From Thermoplasmata archaeon (GTDB lineage: Archaea; Thermoplasmatota; Thermoplasmata; Halarchaeoplasmatales; Halarchaeoplasmataceae), in the NCBI GenBank assembly GCA_007129655.1, contig SKVC01000092.1, positions 1 through 6,677 on the forward strand: a DNA stretch of 6,677 nt, written 5' to 3'. Both the position numbers and the translations under genes were made by a program. How positions within the stretch are numbered: position 1 is the stretch's first letter; every line of letters begins with the position of its first letter. Positions 6,243-6,677 of the stretch are shown here, piece by piece. The notes under the pieces are model-generated. The model did not search any database and was not told where the DNA came from. It was given only the letters and a program-made list of their open reading frames with translations.

Positions 6243-6677
6243 ATGTACGGAGACCATGTGATACCTGTGGAGGTAGTTAAGGACGAACTCTCTATCTCAG
6301 TTACCCATATAGATGGACACCTTTTGTATCACAGGGAACTCGGAGAAGACGTGGTCGAGAAGGAATTGTTGGCCGGGAAAGGTGATATTCTGATCTGTCC
6401 CGTAGAGCCGATGAATCTACCGAAAAACATCACTTCTTCGCTCTTGGTGGAGTTCGAAAAACCTCTGGTGGTTGAGCCGAGATACAAAAAACGTGTATTC
6501 GTCACTTTTCCGACGGAGATAGGCGTATTCACCGGTAAAGGAAAGTCGGCTAGATACATAGATATATTCGGGTTGAGCAAGCCTAAATTTACACTATACG
6601 GCGATGTGAAGACCGGAAGTATCTGCAAGTACTGGAATAGTGAAGTTTACCATAAATTACCTAAAGTTGACCCGGCC
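6243..6677 (+). CDS. DUF432 family protein, C-terminus missing at window edge
   Basis: The plus-strand frame is open from ATG 6243 through the last base (145 codons), so the gene is cut by the window rather than broken. I recognise the DUF432 family from conserved blocks: ICPVEPMNLPKNIT (residues 51-64), EPRYKKRVFVTFPTEIGVF (78-96), DIFGLSKPKFTLYGD (107-121) and ICKYWNSEVY (127-136). No signal peptide or membrane segment is visible; the pattern is strand-rich and soluble. The family has no assigned function that I know. From memory, archaeal DUF432 genes often lie beside mechanosensitive (MscS-type) channel genes, so such a gene may follow, but that is outside the view. Family members are usually about 200-280 residues, so roughly half is present. 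The start is supported by the TATA box about 23 bases upstream and the typical MYG beginning. Confidence 0.8.
   Translation, partial: MYGDHVIPVEVVKDELSISVTHIDGHLLYHRELGEDVVEKELLAGKGDILICPVEPMNLPKNITSSLLVEFEKPLVVEPRYKKRVFVTFPTEIGVFTGKGKSARYIDIFGLSKPKFTLYGDVKTGSICKYWNSEVYHKLPKVDPA

Noticed and set aside
6329..6628. Minus-strand 99-codon open frame at the right edge
   Set aside because: It lies opposite the DUF432 reading frame, which carries conserved blocks; no support for a second gene.
6243..6677. DUF432 as a truncated pseudogene
   Set aside because: The frame is open to the very last base; the truncation is caused by the window edge.

Overview
The window looks archaeal. Candidate promoters are TATA boxes about 25 bases before start codons, several genes appear leaderless or nearly so, and an eight-T run follows one stop codon. 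The gene families also fit: a NikR-type nickel regulator, CutA, an archaeal-type RND/MMPL protein and a DUF432 protein, a family I know mainly from archaea. Base composition looks to be roughly mid-40s percent G+C by eye. A euryarchaeal or Thermoplasmatota-like lineage is plausible, but the sequence alone does not prove it.

Layout. Four genes lie on the minus strand and read leftward from about 2857: cutA (2543-2857), nikR (2097-2510), an acylphosphatase (1785-2057) and a secreted subtilisin-family (S8) protease that runs off the left edge (1-1699). Two genes read rightward from a divergent promoter region (2858-2951): a 1079-residue RND/MMPL membrane protein (2952-6191) and the first 145 codons of a DUF432 protein that runs off the right edge (6243-6677). 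There are no gene-free stretches over 100 bases, and I see no tRNA, rRNA, CRISPR array, insertion sequence or other mobile element.

How the genes may work together. CutA (metal tolerance family) and NikR (nickel-responsive repressor with all four nickel ligands present) are adjacent, and the RND protein is divergently transcribed from them. This suggests, but does not prove, a metal-linked regulatory neighbourhood. Inverted repeats lie over the nikR start, over the acylphosphatase start, and on the cutA TATA box beside the RND promoter. A 10-base word, CATGATAATA, is shared by the nikR start region and the cutA/RND intergenic region. These are the best candidates for regulatory sites.

The protease is probably expressed separately. 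It has its own TATA box and a leader in which the strongest Shine-Dalgarno sequence is best placed for a five-codon mini-ORF whose stop overlaps the protease start (ATGA). The RND protein has a very large first ectodomain. The protease has a long, apparently three-part pro-region. I see no wholly new system, but these points deserve a second look.
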